Below are positions 22,990-34,122 of a stretch of 64,000 bases of DNA, piece by piece. The notes under the pieces are model-generated. The model saw nothing but the letters and a program-made list of their open reading frames with translations. It was not told the origin of the DNA and made no database searches. The stretch's first letter is position 1; each line of letters starts with the position of its first letter. This DNA comes from Tenodera sinensis. Its lineage: Eukaryota > Arthropoda > Insecta > Mantodea > Mantidae. A program made the position numbers and the translations under genes. The stretch lies in NCBI GenBank assembly GCA_030765045.1, contig CM060969.1, forward strand, positions 54,761,716 to 54,825,715, in the 5' to 3' direction.

Positions 22990-23430
22990 TATGTGCCCAT
23001 CTGTTGTACCTACATAGTTTAAATGTGCTGCCATGTTCCCTTGTTCATTTTGTAACATTGTTGAGGTCACAGTCTGGAAAGCTCCATGCACTGTGTTTAC
23101 CATATCTTTCTTTATTGAATACCAGTGCTTCCGCACCTGCTGCTTGATATAACTCTAGAGTTTGTTATCTAGTGTTATCAAATAAGGACTTCTTGGAGGC
23201 CACAGAAGAGGAGCTGGATTGAGCCAATGGTTCTCAAAGGCTGTGTCCAGATGTTGATTCTGGTATTTCCAACTTAGCAGCAAGTTTCTTAATTGATTTT
23301 GTTGGAGATTGATACATTATTTCACATTGGTACAAAGTTCATGCCTGATGGGTGGTCTTCTGCTTCTTTGCTCATCACAAACACTGTCTTCATAAAAGCT
23401 TTCTTTTTCTATGCTCTTCTTTGTCTACTT
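22990..23430 (-). pseudogene. Mariner-like transposase remnant
   Basis: Read on the minus strand from about 23320 down to 23000: LLLSWKYQNQHLDT (helix-turn-helix-like), then WPPRSPYLITLDNKLWSYIK with a WPPRSPxL block as in the third catalytic motif, QQVRKHWYSIKKDMV, and a tail LNYVGTTDGHIQVF like the RLDxCRxTxGxHIE ending of these enzymes. The catalytic middle is missing. No terminal repeats were identified. Confidence 0.55.
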
Positions 23431-23688
23431 TTTCTTCTTCTGACTTCTTTGTCAGTGCTACCTTCTTAAACACACAATTAAATTGCTCATAAATTTTTCA
23501 TTCATTTTCCATTAATTCAATGCTCACAGACACTTACAGCAGCCACTAAGTGTTTCTCAATAATATAATTGCTTGCGTCAGTAATTCCTTCAATATTTTG
23601 TCTTCTACTAACAATCTGGAGTCACAGGATTCTTAATGTCAGCAACAGCAGTCAGAAACAGTTGATAGTTAAAAAGAACAAGAGAATA

Positions 23689-24368
23689 CATGAGGCCTTT
23701 TTTTCAAAGATCTGATTGGTTGCAAAACAAAAACCACTGTAAAAATCAATAACCCTTTTTTTCTACATTTAGCTATACCTTCATGTTACTTCTGTGCATA
23801 GTTGCTGCACCAACATAGGCATTTTTCATAGAGTGGTACCAACTTTCCAAACCACTCATCATGTGAGGCAGTCGCCTGTGCTTTCAGCCAGTTCAGTCAT
23901 AATGGCATACAACTTTCATATTTTGAAAAATGAATCACTCAACACAGAAGGTGTGAACTGACGATTTCCTTAAAGTGTCTGATTCACTTGGTGAACAAGC
24001 TTGACTGACAATCGCTTTCTTCTCTTACCGCTTGCATCACGAACATCTGTACTTCCTGCTTCAAAGTTCCTGCGCCATTGACAAACTTTGCTGTCACTCA
24101 TGAAAGTTTCACAGCACACATTACTCATTCGTTGACAAGTTTCAGTTGCATTGTGCCCCTCCACATAAACAAATTAAATTACAGCACGCACTTCATATTT
24201 GGTGGGAGACTATTGTTTTGGACATGTTTAAGTGCTCACTGCATGCTCAGAACTGACAAGTGCAACTTGACATGATCAACAGGCATACAAGAGACATTGT
24301 ATAATACATCTTCACAAAGTTTCAACTGATTTTCACCAATGGAACCTTGAAACAAAAAATAGCCCTCG
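23689..24368 (-). mobile_element. Mariner element, internally deleted (copy 1 of a two-copy family)
   Basis: The right end, reverse-complemented, starts CGAGGGCTATTTTTTGTTTC; the left end CATGAGGCCTTTTTTTCAAA is its diverged mate; TA borders both. The minus strand keeps a transposase N-terminus (RMSNVCCETFMSDSKVCQWR, then RNFEAGSTDVRDASG) with the mariner helix-turn-helix pattern, and near 23780-23880 the C-terminus (DEWFGKLVPLYEKCLCWCSN). The catalytic core is deleted. The related copy at 59643 shares both terminal regions of the protein. Confidence 0.75.
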
Positions 24369-24370
24369 TA

Positions 24371-26758
24371 TATATACCAACCTCAGCAAAAAGAAAAAAA
24401 AACACTCCATGGTTGAATTTAATGCAGGGGTATGGAGAAATGTACATTCAAGTTTGAGCATTAGTTTAATTTCACATTTCAGTCTTTGCTGTAGTCTGTA
24501 ATTGTCCTGGTTCTTTTCGTGTGTTATGATGTGATATTTATGCACAATATACGTTTGCAGTCTTTGTCTGGCTCGTGGAACTTCTGGTTTACACATATCT
24601 TGTGGTGAAATCCATGTATGGAGAGTCGTGTTGTGATGTGACACTGTGTGTTGCACTCTCTGGTCCATCTGTCGTCCATCATCGCTGGTGAGGGTAGATG
24701 TCTAGGTTAATTTCACTTTTTTTCCTTTCCCTGATGTTTACTAGAGCCTTGCTTGCTTCTATCGAGTGTAGGTAGAATTGTGATCGTATGTCTTCTATGA
24801 AGTATGTCTGGGAAAAGCTGAGGATTGGAGACCTAATGAGAATAGGAAGAATAAAAGCAATATTCATGAAGAGGATTACCCAAGTTGGAAAAACAGGGCC
24901 ATCCCGGATGGTATACGAAGTAATATAGAGGTATACAGACTTTGTTCACACTTACAGCTGCACCTTTACCATGAACTGGCCTCAAGACTGAAGGGGTTAA
25001 TTTTCAATTCAAGAACTATGCTTAGTATTTAATGCTAACTGTGACATGGGTCAATTTTATTATAGTACACCTTCCAAGATTTGAAGACACTTCACATTTG
25101 AATCTCTGCTAACCAAAAATTTTTAATAAAAATGAAAATTATAGACCTAATGTTTAGACTTTGCTAGGAAATACTTCCTACAATAATGCTATATAAGGAT
25201 ATATTTTATAACTAGTTACAGAAGTGTATCAGCAACACACTCTTAATAATAATCAGGTCTTTTATGTCTGAAAATGAAGTTTATAAAGTTAGAGGTAAAA
25301 TGTGTTATCTTTATAAGAGACGAAAGTACAATTAAATGAAGATGTGAAGATGTGTTTCAAGAAAATATGTTGCAGCAAAGGAAGTTTTGAAAGTTAGAGG
25401 TGAAATGTGTTATCTTTATAAGAGACGGAAGTACAATTAAATGAAGATGTGTTTCAAGAAAATATGTTGCAGCAAAGGAAGTTATAAGACCATTCATCAA
25501 GGGAGATTCAAGTTCTCAAATAATTGAACAGCTTCCACATTATTTGATCATCACTTTTTGCTTTCATTTGAAAGCAAATTTCTCAGGGAAATGCTCTCCA
25601 CTATTATGCAACCATATCCATTCTTGGCTAAATTAAAGATGAAAATAGAGTGATAAATCAAATTCACCCTGAAGCGGCTTTAAAAAAAGGAAATAATCTA
25701 ATGGATGAAGAATAGTCTATTGTTCTGATATTGCTTTCCAATTTTTACAGATTTCAATGAAAAAGTCACAGCAGGTTTACTACCAGACAGTTTTTATATA
25801 AACATGTTTCTACAGTGCCATTGTCATTTGAATTTGTTTATGGCGAACTTTCAAGGATTAAAATTTGTTTTTGGTAGCAAATTGTCTAATATCACTATGG
25901 GGAAAAAATATATAATATAATTCAGCAGTGGATATCCAATTATTTTAGGCACAGACAAAAAGCACTGACCAAAAGCACATCAGAAGCTAATAATGTATTC
26001 CAAATTACTTTTTTAAAGGAGCCTTGGGCAACTATAATGAAAAAACAGTCTTGTTTAGTTTATTCTTTCTAATACTGTAACTTGGAAATTATGTGAGATT
26101 AGTGATTATGCAGCATTTTTAATGCTACAGAGTAATGACAGAGTCCACGGAGAGTCATAGAATGCTGTTGATGATGCTTTCCACAGCTGCAAGTGAAACG
26201 TCTGGGAGAGGAATGAAGGAGCCCAGTGGACCATGGCCTCTTAGTCCAGAAGCATATTTTACTAATTATAACTCCGGCTTTGAAACCCTTCATTTATTAA
26301 TAAATCAGAATGATTAAATACAAAAATGTGAAATATTTTTTCAACGGGTACATTAATTTAAAGTTTGAAAGTAACAGTTAATAATACAATTTAGTCTATT
26401 AATATTTCTTTTTTATTTTAATGTCAGTGCAAAATAAATTATTAGTTTTTATTGTATATTAAACCTCTAGTAATATGCTATATAGTTAAAAATATTTGCA
26501 ACAACAGATAATAACATTTGCATTTTATGTAACTGTATACACAATTACACTAAATATACCTACAGACATTTTTAAAATTATTTATACAGTGTTTAGCAAT
26601 GAGATTTGAAATAATAGATTTGATTAATGTGTACATTCAGTTTCTTTTTATATGCATACTGATAGCTTAGTTCAAAACAAATATTAATATTGTTTTTAAT
26701 CAACATGTAGTTGTAGCTTTTAAGTTATTTTAATCAAGTGAATATGTTTTACACTTAC
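24371..26758. other. DGK intron sequence with a two-copy tandem repeat
   Basis: No coding similarity was recognised. At about 25286-25486 a segment of roughly 100 bp beginning AAGTTAGAGGT is present twice in tandem (starts 25286 and 25391), nearly identical apart from a short GAAGATGT duplication in the first unit. This points to a recent local duplication. Confidence 0.5.
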
Positions 26759-26822
26759 CATGTTTAAATCACCTAATTTAGCAGCCTTGAGAATACCATC
26801 TGTTGTCTTTTCCAATAGTTGG
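26759..26822 (-). CDS. Diacylglycerol kinase (zeta/iota, rdgA-like), exon leading into ankyrin repeats
   Basis: A 64-bp exon with acceptor ATTACAG (ending at 26823) and donor GTAAGT (26758-26753). It encodes QLLEKTTDGILKAAKLGDLN plus M after one base that completes a split codon, and it ends in phase 0, so it reads directly into LRNLHSQG of the next exon. ILKAAKLGDLxxLxxLHxQG is the start of an ankyrin array (KAAxxGDLxxL) as expected between the kinase accessory domain and the C-terminal repeats of type IV diacylglycerol kinases. The kinase domain would lie further upstream, to the right, and was not recognised in the window. Confidence 0.8.
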
Positions 26823-27487
26823 CTGTAATAAGAAATGTTAATTTGTGCAAGTGACTTGAAAACCATAAAAATATACACATGCACTAAAAAAATACACTCT
26901 AAGTGAATACCAACAGTATCTAAAAAAAACTACATAAACTTAAAAAAATAAGTAAACTCTAACAGTAAAAATGCAAACACACACCCACACAGATATAAAA
27001 AAAAATATCACTGTTATTTCCAAAACATATGTTGAATTTCTAATCTGTTTTGTTTAGTTAGGTACTTACCTAGTAATTTCTTATTAACTAGGACTTTTTA
27101 TAGAAGTGTATTATCAGAACCATCCATTTTTATTTTCTATAATTTATGAGCTTTTGCTGGTAACTATAAGCAATACTAACAATGATGTTATCTTCATAAT
27201 TGGTGTTGACAAGAAATAAGCTGCTCTGGCTTTACACCAATTATTACAAGCTTTTACTTTCAACTAGACAATTTTATTGACATGTAAATGGATTTATGAA
27301 ATGGATGTGCAGAAGAGCTTGGGGAGCTAAGTGCTAATGGTATCTGACACTCATCCTAAGGATCATTACACCAGCATTACCACAGCAGTTTCAATGGTAT
27401 TTTTCTTTTCAACAGTGCATAGGTTCACTGTATGAAGTTATCCATTGTTAAATATAGATGTTACATTAGCCACTTCATTTATAGCAA

Positions 27488-27865
27488 ATACAAGATCGGC
27501 TCAAGAGGGATTGAGCTGTGCCACCATCCAGGGTGGCAAGTTTAAGGAGTAGCAAGATCTTAAAACATGAATTAAATATTTGAAAACAGAGTGAAATTAC
27601 AAATCATGATTAAATTCTAGCAACTTTCCGGAGATTTTTTTGTTATGAAGCTGGTGACTAATGAAGCAGTAGAGTTAACGATTGTCAAAACATTTCATGC
27701 ACATTAAGTGCCCAACAATGAGCATCAAGAGGAGTGCTTCAAGCATTATAACTTCATCCTTTCCTCCTGGTGGATGGTAGCTGCAATAGACCCTCATAAG
27801 TTGCAGTGCACAATGTACCCTATACTATATAAGGATGATTGTTAACTAGTGCAGCCAACCATCTA
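27488..27865. repeat. Unclassified interspersed repeat, copy 2
   Basis: Same orientation and same blocks as 8985-9480 (ACAAATCATGATTAAATTC, TTTCCGGAGATT, GAAGCTGGTGA). It lies in the DGK gene upstream of the first ankyrin exon. No protein similarity was recognised. Confidence 0.6.
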
Positions 27866-28150
27866 GTTCTCATTTAATGTATGTTTTTAACCTCTGAGAA
27901 AGGGATAAACCCAAAATATAACCCATTTTTATTATGTAACTTCGTCTATTTTTATCTTTTGAGTGGTGCAATTATTTTCAGAAGTGGTTTCACAGAATGA
28001 AACTTTCTTTCCTACTCTCATAAATCATCTCCCTAGTTATATCTCCATCCCATTTGTGGTTATACTTAAATTTAAAATGAGAAATAATAAACAATTATGT
28101 TAAGTAGATTTTCCGGGTTTGTGGGCCGTGGTCGAGTTGGATTACCTTCC

Positions 28151-28189
28151 TCCGACGTTTCGCTGGAAACTGCGTCCAGCATCTTCAGG
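28151..28189 (-). ncRNA. Hammerhead-ribozyme-like motif of the Penelope-like element
   Basis: On the minus strand the order is CTGAAGA (28188-28182), a stem CCAGC/GCTGG-type pairing (28176-28180 with 28162-28166), then GAAAC (28161-28157) and GTC (28156-28154). CUGAnGA, stem II and GAAA followed by a GUC-type cleavage triplet form the conserved hammerhead core, and such motifs have been described in Penelope-like terminal repeats. Stem III is very short, as in that class. The fold is inferred, not computed. Confidence 0.5.
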
Positions 28190-28362
28190 GTCAACCTCTG
28201 TTATTATCGGCTGCACATAAATTAAAGTTCACTGCAAACTTTCATATTCATCTTTGTTTGTTATTAGTGTCCATTGGTAACAAATTTTCACGATCGCTCG
28301 TTCTCATGAATACCAACATGAGATTATCGATCTCAAAATGCCAGCAAATGGGGCGTCTCTGA

Positions 28363-29470
28363 TCATGGTATAAAGGAGAAAGCTTTCCGTGTTTCGGGTT
28401 TTCTTCTCCCTCTTATTAGAGCCGGGAGCCAAGTTTTGCTTATCTGCTGTCTCTCTTCTTTTCGATTGTAGGAGTTTTTATGCATAAAAATCTCTATCGC
28501 TTCCCGAGTCAAGCGAGCCTGGTAGTGGCTTGTCCTTGAGAGTACCTCCGTGTCTTTGTAATTCACGTCGTGGCCGAACAATAGAGAGTGTTCTGCCACC
28601 GCTGACTTGTCCGTCTGCCCCAACCGGCTATGTCTTTCATGTTCTTTTAGTCGAGTGCTGATACTCCGCATGGTGGTGCCTATATATACTTGTCCACAGC
28701 TACATGGTATTTTGTAAACACCGGCTGTGCAGTGTGGATGTCTTTTATCCTTAACGGAGTTAAATAAATCTTTGACTTTCTTTGTTGGCCTATAAATAGT
28801 CCTAATGTTGTACTGTTGCAGCAGTCTTCCTATTCGGTCTGTTACCTTATGGATGTATGGTAAATAGATGGTACTCAGGGTTTGCTTCCTCCGGTCTTTT
28901 TGGACTGACGGGTACCTCGGATGGAGAGCTCTTGTAATTTCCTTGTGTGTATAACCGTTGCTGATGAGGGCCTTGTTAAGATGTCGGATTTCTTTATTCA
29001 GCTTTTGTGGCTCACAAATCTTCTTGGCCCGTTTGGAAAGGGTTTTGATTATGCCCAATTTTTGTCTTGGATGATGGTTCGAGGTTTTATGGAGGTACCT
29101 ATCAGTATGAGTAGGTTTGCGATAAACTGTGTGCCCCAGACGTGAATCAGCTTCTCTTGTCACTAGGACATCCAGGAAAGGAAGACTGTTGTCTGTTTCC
29201 TTTTCCATGGTGAACTGTATGGCACGGTTTTGGCTATTTAGATGATGAAAAAAGGCTTCCAGTTTTTCCTCCCCATGGCTCCAAATAATGAAGGTGTCGT
29301 CCACATACCTAAGCCAGGTTTTTGGTTTATATGTAGCGCTTCTTAGCGCTTCTTCCTCAAACTTCTCCATGAAAAAATTTGCAACTACCGGGCTTAAAGG
29401 GCTGTCCATGGCAACGCCGTCTATCTGTTCATAGAAAGTGTTGTTCCACTGGAAGTAGCTTGTGGTTAGG
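28363..29470 (-). pseudogene. Penelope-like RT (C-terminal half) with GIY-YIG endonuclease
   Basis: Penelope-like proteins copy their RNA at nicked targets. The open frame enters near 29460 with CLTTSYFQWNNTFYEQIDG, then VAMDSPLSPVVANFFMEKFE, the usual Penelope RT block, where VAMDS replaces the common VAMGS. WLRYVDDTFIIW is the RT catalytic box (YVDD). LPFLDVLV and YRKPTHTDRYLH follow. The C-terminal endonuclease starts near residue 235 of the 348-codon Met-initiated part (HCTAGVYKIPCSCGQVYIGT, the GIY-YIG signature as GVY...VYIG, then RLKEHERHSR and SAVAEHSLLFGHDVNY). The first Met (29409) is internal, not a true start. It stays open to the stop at 28363; the N-terminal RT motifs are missing. 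Confidence 0.88.
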
Positions 29471-29769
29471 CAGTGACGAAAAAGACATCACCAGTTCTCC
29501 TTCCTTCCAAGTTCTCCTTAAAAAGAACTAAACTCTTCCAGGAAGAATGGAAAGACTGCAAACCAGAAACTTCAAATGGAGGGAAATGCTACAAAATCTA
29601 AATTTACTGCCACAAAAAATGGAGGAAAAAAGAAGTCAGTATCTGGACGACTGAGCTTTACTCAGATTTTCTTATCTTTTCCTTTCTTTTTAATCATGTT
29701 TTTTTTAAAAGATACTTAGATAAATTTGAAAAGCAAAATGTTAACTAAATATAAATTTTCATCCTAATG

Positions 29770-30185
29770 ATTGGAGCTGTTTCCACGACGAGACCTCTAA
29801 TATCCTAGCTTGTTTGTTGAAATTGACAAGCAACAGATAAATTATGGCCCAAATAAGGTTTCAACTAATTGTAACTATTACGTGTTGACTAACATAGTCA
29901 ACTTTCTTTAGGTTTTGTGAAAGCTCTTGACGAGACCTTAAATATTCTGACCTGTTTGTTGAAATTGGCCCGTTAACAGAGAAATTATGGCCAAAATAAG
30001 TTTAGAGTAGTTGTGACTGTTATGCGTAAAATCACATTTTTTTCAGGAATAACATCTATATAGAAAAACTTAATAAGCAAAACCCTGTCTGAATACAAAA
30101 TTTGATCAAAATCGTTTGAGCCATTTCCAAGTTGCATGGAATATATTTATATACAAGAATTGCTTGTTTAAATATATAAGATAAG
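29770..30185. repeat. Diverged tandem repeat, ~150-bp unit, with a repeat-like tail
   Basis: ACGAGACCT, TTGTTTGTTGAAATTG, AAATTATGGCC and AAATAAG recur in the same order at about 29779-29860 and 29932-30005. The tail (30075-30185; AAATCGTTTGAGCCATTTCC and CAAGAATTGCTTGTTTAAAT) resembles a widespread insect repeat end that I recognise but cannot name securely. Confidence 0.55.
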
Positions 30186-30189
30186 ATTA

Positions 30190-31027
30190 TACAGGATTGC
30201 AACACATCTTCAGAACAAAAAGAAGGAGAGTATAACAGCTTGGATGTATTGTAATAAACCATGTTTTACTCTAAGTCTGAAGAGGGATTGGTTAGAAGTA
30301 AATTTAGTCAACGGACTCATTACCAGTGTGCTGACATTTAATGATGAGAATGACAAACTTGTGATTTCTGCACATAAAGTGAATTTGAACATTTCTAGAA
30401 GTATTTTGTATTTTAAAATATACACAGTGATCTAAGTATCCTGTTCTATGCAACTACTGTGACAAAACAGAGCCTTTGGCAAAAATTCAAAAAAGATTGT
30501 CTATAGATGTGCTTATTATAAAACTATTTTCTCATTACCAATTTGAAGTAGTCAATCAGGTAATTAATCATTAAATAATGAACAAGATAATCATGCAGAG
30601 TTTATAAGATATATGGAGTTATTTAATGAGTACCCTGTTTTGTCTGACTTTCCCCTATTTCACACATACAATTAACAGTACACTATCTCACTGGAAAAGA
30701 TGCAGCAATAGCAGGTACACTATGTGACCTCTGTCTGCATGTGTTTGATGATCAGCACCATACTGTTTTCTTTCAAGACCATGAGAGAAATACACAACTG
30801 TCTGGATGTATCTTAAGATGCAGATGACAAATGCACCAAAATTGCTTTAACTCTGTGTAAGTTTGTTTCTTGAATTATAAATTACTCAGGAAAAAAGGCC
30901 GGGCCAGTCACTATCTCCCATATAGTTTAAGGTGGAAATGGTATGGGATTTCTGGGTAGCTGGTTATTCAGTTGTCATGTGTGATTAACCTATCATTTAC
31001 ACTGCTTGGTCATATGATGCATATAAA
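30190..31027. other. AT-rich sequence, nothing supported
   Basis: No coding similarity or repeat structure was recognised. Confidence 0.4.
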
Positions 31028-31350
31028 ACCCCCAGTACAACAGGCCATGAAGGGCCAAGGCTTGCCACCGGCCATTGCATCCCCCACCTCTGCCCACTAC
31101 AGGCTCATGAGTGGGGTGCAGGGTAGGACGTAGTCAGTGCCCCGAGCCCCCCTGGCCAGTTATGCAGCCGTCACGACTGGGATCGCTACTTCTCATCAAG
31201 TAGCTCCTCTGGGACCTAACAAATCTGAGTGCAGCCCGTGTCAGACCTCCCAGGGGGTGAACACTCCCCATACTGGCAACAAGGATTGAACCCGGGTCCT
31301 CCACGCCAGAGGTAGGAGTGCTGCCACTGCACTATGGAGGCAGTCTATGG
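31028..31350 (-). mobile_element. tRNA-derived SINE, ~320 bp
   Basis: This GC-richer block stands out from its surroundings. On the minus strand it begins CCTCCATAGTGCAGTGGCAG (A-box-like TAGTGCAGTGG) and about 35 bp later has GGGTTCAATCC (B box), the internal promoter pair of polymerase III genes derived from a tRNA. A 250-bp body follows. No long poly(A) tail was seen. Confidence 0.7.
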
Positions 31351-31603
31351 TGCAGATAGATGGCCTATTTTGGAAAGCTGGATTATGATTCTATGACATT
31401 GTTTATAACTATAACAAGTTATAGAGTTTGGTATTTGAAAGCAAAGAATAAAGCAAAGAATGTATCTTAACTTTATATTTTTCAGTTTTTAAATAATTTT
31501 AAATAATTGTGCATCTATCAACACACCATAGTAAATTACTCAGAAATTACTTACAGATTACTTAAAGAGTTCCAAAAAAACTTAAGAATATGTAGGAATA
31601 CTA

Positions 31604-32457
31604 CAGTATGTCCATAAATTGACCAGACCATCCCACAGCAGCACTGGACCAAGCAAGGGACAGCAACCTTCTGCCAGAGTTAAACGTAAACAATCAGCAA
31701 CTCATGGGTACAGAACACTAATTACTGACTTACATTAGCTTACTTACATCTGAACAGATGTTGAAGTTGATGACGAATGCAAACACATTTCCTATATCTC
31801 TGAAAAAAATTATGGTTTACTCGCAGAAGTTCAGGACTAGTTGCCTGTATTCCTCTTGTGATGTTGGGCTTATAGTGTTGTAATATGTTTGGATTTGTGT
31901 GTACACTTTATTCTTTAACATTCCTCATAAATACAAATCGCATGGAGGGAGGTTAGGGAAATGAAGTGGCCACAATCATTGAATAATTACTCTATCACCA
32001 TACATACTTCCCAATTAATGCACAGAATTCCCAGCACTGTGTGCTATAGCTGAATCCTGCTGAGACCAGCCACATAATATTTAATTTCTTGTTAGTTGCG
32101 GAAAAAGAATATTTGAAATTAAATTTACACAAATTTACATCAATTGCTGTGTCATAAAATGCAGGACCAATAACATTCTATGTGCACCCACTGTGCACTT
32201 CTGCAATGTGGTGAAGAACTTCATGAATAAAATGGGGGTTTTGGTAAGCCAGAATTGTGTTTGGAGATATAGGGAATGTGTTGGTATTGAAGGTCATCAA
32301 TTTCAACATCTGTTGTGATGCAGGCAAACCTAATTTAAGTTAGTGTTACATACCCAGGACTTGCCAGTCATTTACTTGTAGCTCTGGCAGAGAACACATT
32401 GGTTCTTGACTAGTCTGGTGCTGCATGGGGCAGTCCAGCTAATCTATGAACATACTG
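31604..32457 (-). mobile_element. Mariner-like deletion derivative with ~85-bp inverted repeats
   Basis: The left end (CAGTATGTCCATAAATTGAC, then CAGCAGCACTGGACCAAGC) and the reverse-complemented right end (CAGTATGTTCATAGATTAGC, then CAGCACCAGACTAGTC) match. TA is present on the left (31602-31603) and mutated to CA on the right. Minus-strand coding scraps read SAIAHSAGNSVH and CDLYL, GMLKNKVYTQIQTYY, SQEEYRQLVLNFCE, a transposase C-terminal half. Non-autonomous. Confidence 0.65.
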
Positions 32458-32465
32458 CATGTTGT

Positions 32466-32629
32466 TATAAAAATTGAATAGGTGTTGAAACACTTAAGAT
32501 CACTTACATGTAAATATTTATCTTGACGGGTTTCAAGAGCTTAAATTGCTGCCATCATCAGAATTACCCAAGATAAATATTTGCATGTAAGTGATGTCAA
32601 GTGTTTCAACATCTATTCAATTTTTATAA
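32466..32629. repeat. 164-bp near-perfect palindrome with hammerhead-like loop
   Basis: ATAAAAATTGAATAGGTGTT through TAAATATTTATCTTG (32466-32525) is the inverse of CAAGATAAATATTTGCATGT through CAATTTTTATAAT (32571-32629), with few mismatches. The loop, read on the minus strand, has CTGATGA (32561-32555), then GAAAC (32534-32530), CC and GTC (32527-32525). Confidence 0.7.
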
Positions 32630-32949
32630 TAATTTAGATTCACATCACTGTTACTAATTTACTCAAATATATGCAAATACTGTATATTGTCACATTATGA
32701 CAATTCAAGCATTAGTAAAATCATACCATTATTTTTGCTTATTTTCTATCTGCACAAACATCTTGTCTATACTTCTACTTATGAAATAACATTTTATGTT
32801 GAAATAATTCCATTTGGTAACTTGAAATTGAATTAGACTCTGGTGCAGATGCAAGTTGTATTTTGTTTTTACCTACTTTGTTGTTTACTCAGTCTCAGAG
32901 ACAATGAGAAAGTCTATTGATATCTCTGAATTGTATTCTGTCCCAAAGT

Positions 32950-32950
<1 letters not shown>

Positions 32951-32987
<37 letters not shown>
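32951..32987. repeat. (AG)n microsatellite
   Basis: About 35 bp of AG repeats ending in GGGGG. Confidence 0.95.
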
Positions 32988-32989
<2 letters not shown>

Positions 32990-33699
32990 GTCATAAGTTG
33001 TAAAGGAAAAAAGTCACCAAGAGTGTCTAAAAACTAATTCAATCTCTCAAATGGTTCTGCTTAAGTTACAATCTTCCACAATGTATTTCTCTCTAAGTGA
33101 GTGAAATTTTAAGTCAAATATGTAAGTTATATAAGAGATGCAGAAAAATATCCAATGTTAAGTAATTTATCATAGTATTTTAGTAATGCATATAATTTAA
33201 CTCACCTATATTTAATGCAATTAACTCCAAACAATTTGTCATAGGTGCTAGCATGCAAACAACAACAACAACACATAAAGATCACATTCTAACATTAAAA
33301 TATAGCCACTCCATAATGTTGTATGCCTCTCATGCATAGATCAGTGAGCAGTGCCATGTAACTACCACAGTGTTTTATGCAACTGCATCTGTTATTACAT
33401 AACTATGGAGTGACTGAAACATACTCTTAACAGTAACACATGCAAAGGCAATCTTATTTACAGCATATGTACAGTTTGGTTTAGATGTACACAGAATGCT
33501 ATTTCTCTTGACTGAAAAATGCTTATTTGCAAAATCTGGATAACATTTAGAACAATTTTTTTCTAGAATTTAACCAAGCCAATTTAACAGATGGCATGAA
33601 ATGTTTGCTGATGGTTTACATTTGGATACACTGTTGATGTAATATCATTTTGTCGAAACAAGGTGCTTTTTGTTTATTACCACTAAAGTGTTTTTAATT

Positions 33700-34122
33700 T
33701 GTGGCGGATTGTCGTTGGTCTCTCGTTGTGTCGCCCTTTTATTTGGTTCGTTCCGGCTAGTCAGGATGAGATCTCTTTCTTTATCTCGGGTACGCGCAGG
33801 TGTTATAGACTACCCAAGAAAACCTTTGTATATTGTTTATTACTTCTTATATACTTTCGGGAGTTATGCCGATTGAATTTCAAACGTGTATTTAAACTAT
33901 GTAGTATGACGTCATGACTCGTTAATTTCAAACCAATAATGTGTTTATCCTACAAATTTAACGACTATTATTTACTCATATCTTGCTCACCTTAAAACAC
34001 TTCCTACTCTATTATCTACATATGTTATTACTCAACACTTAACGCAAATCTCACATCCGGCAATTAAATTAAAACGTGTCTTTATCAAGCCCATTCGATT
34101 TGAAATCTAAATTTCGGTATCA
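33700..34122 (-). repeat. 3' LTR of gypsy copy A (423 bp, internally deleted)
   Basis: It is nearly identical to 45092-45819 (I see two substitutions) but lacks about 305 bp between GAGTTATGCCGATT and GAATTTCAAACGTG. The polypurine tract follows on the right at about 34123-34135 (TAAATGGGGGCATT on the minus strand). Confidence 0.9.

Larger units (their letters stand above)
28095..29490 (-). mobile_element. Penelope-like retroelement, 5'-truncated
   Basis: The minus strand carries the C-terminal half of a Penelope-type RT followed by a GIY-YIG endonuclease, then about 265 bp of 3' region with a hammerhead-like motif. The 5' half of the RT is absent: similarity stops near 29480, as expected from incomplete reverse transcription. 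The reading frame is otherwise intact, which suggests a fairly recent insertion. The flanking target duplication could not be fixed. Confidence 0.85.

Noticed and set aside
24333..24867. Minus-strand frames of 111 and 62 codons
   Set aside because: The first overlaps the end of the mariner copy; neither shows a domain or splice-site support.
14239..26822. Alternative assignment of the ankyrin exons to gankyrin (PSMD10) or a generic ankyrin protein
   Set aside because: The specific phrases APPSILNMV, RSICCMLVAGGASL and DQELAAYLK fit type IV diacylglycerol kinases much better, and the array position next to a short KAAKLGDLNM exon fits too.
29490..29700. Host exon next to the Penelope-like element (plus strand, near LFQEEWKDCKPETS)
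   Set aside because: It reads for a short stretch without recognisable domain or splice sites; it may be remnant or chance.
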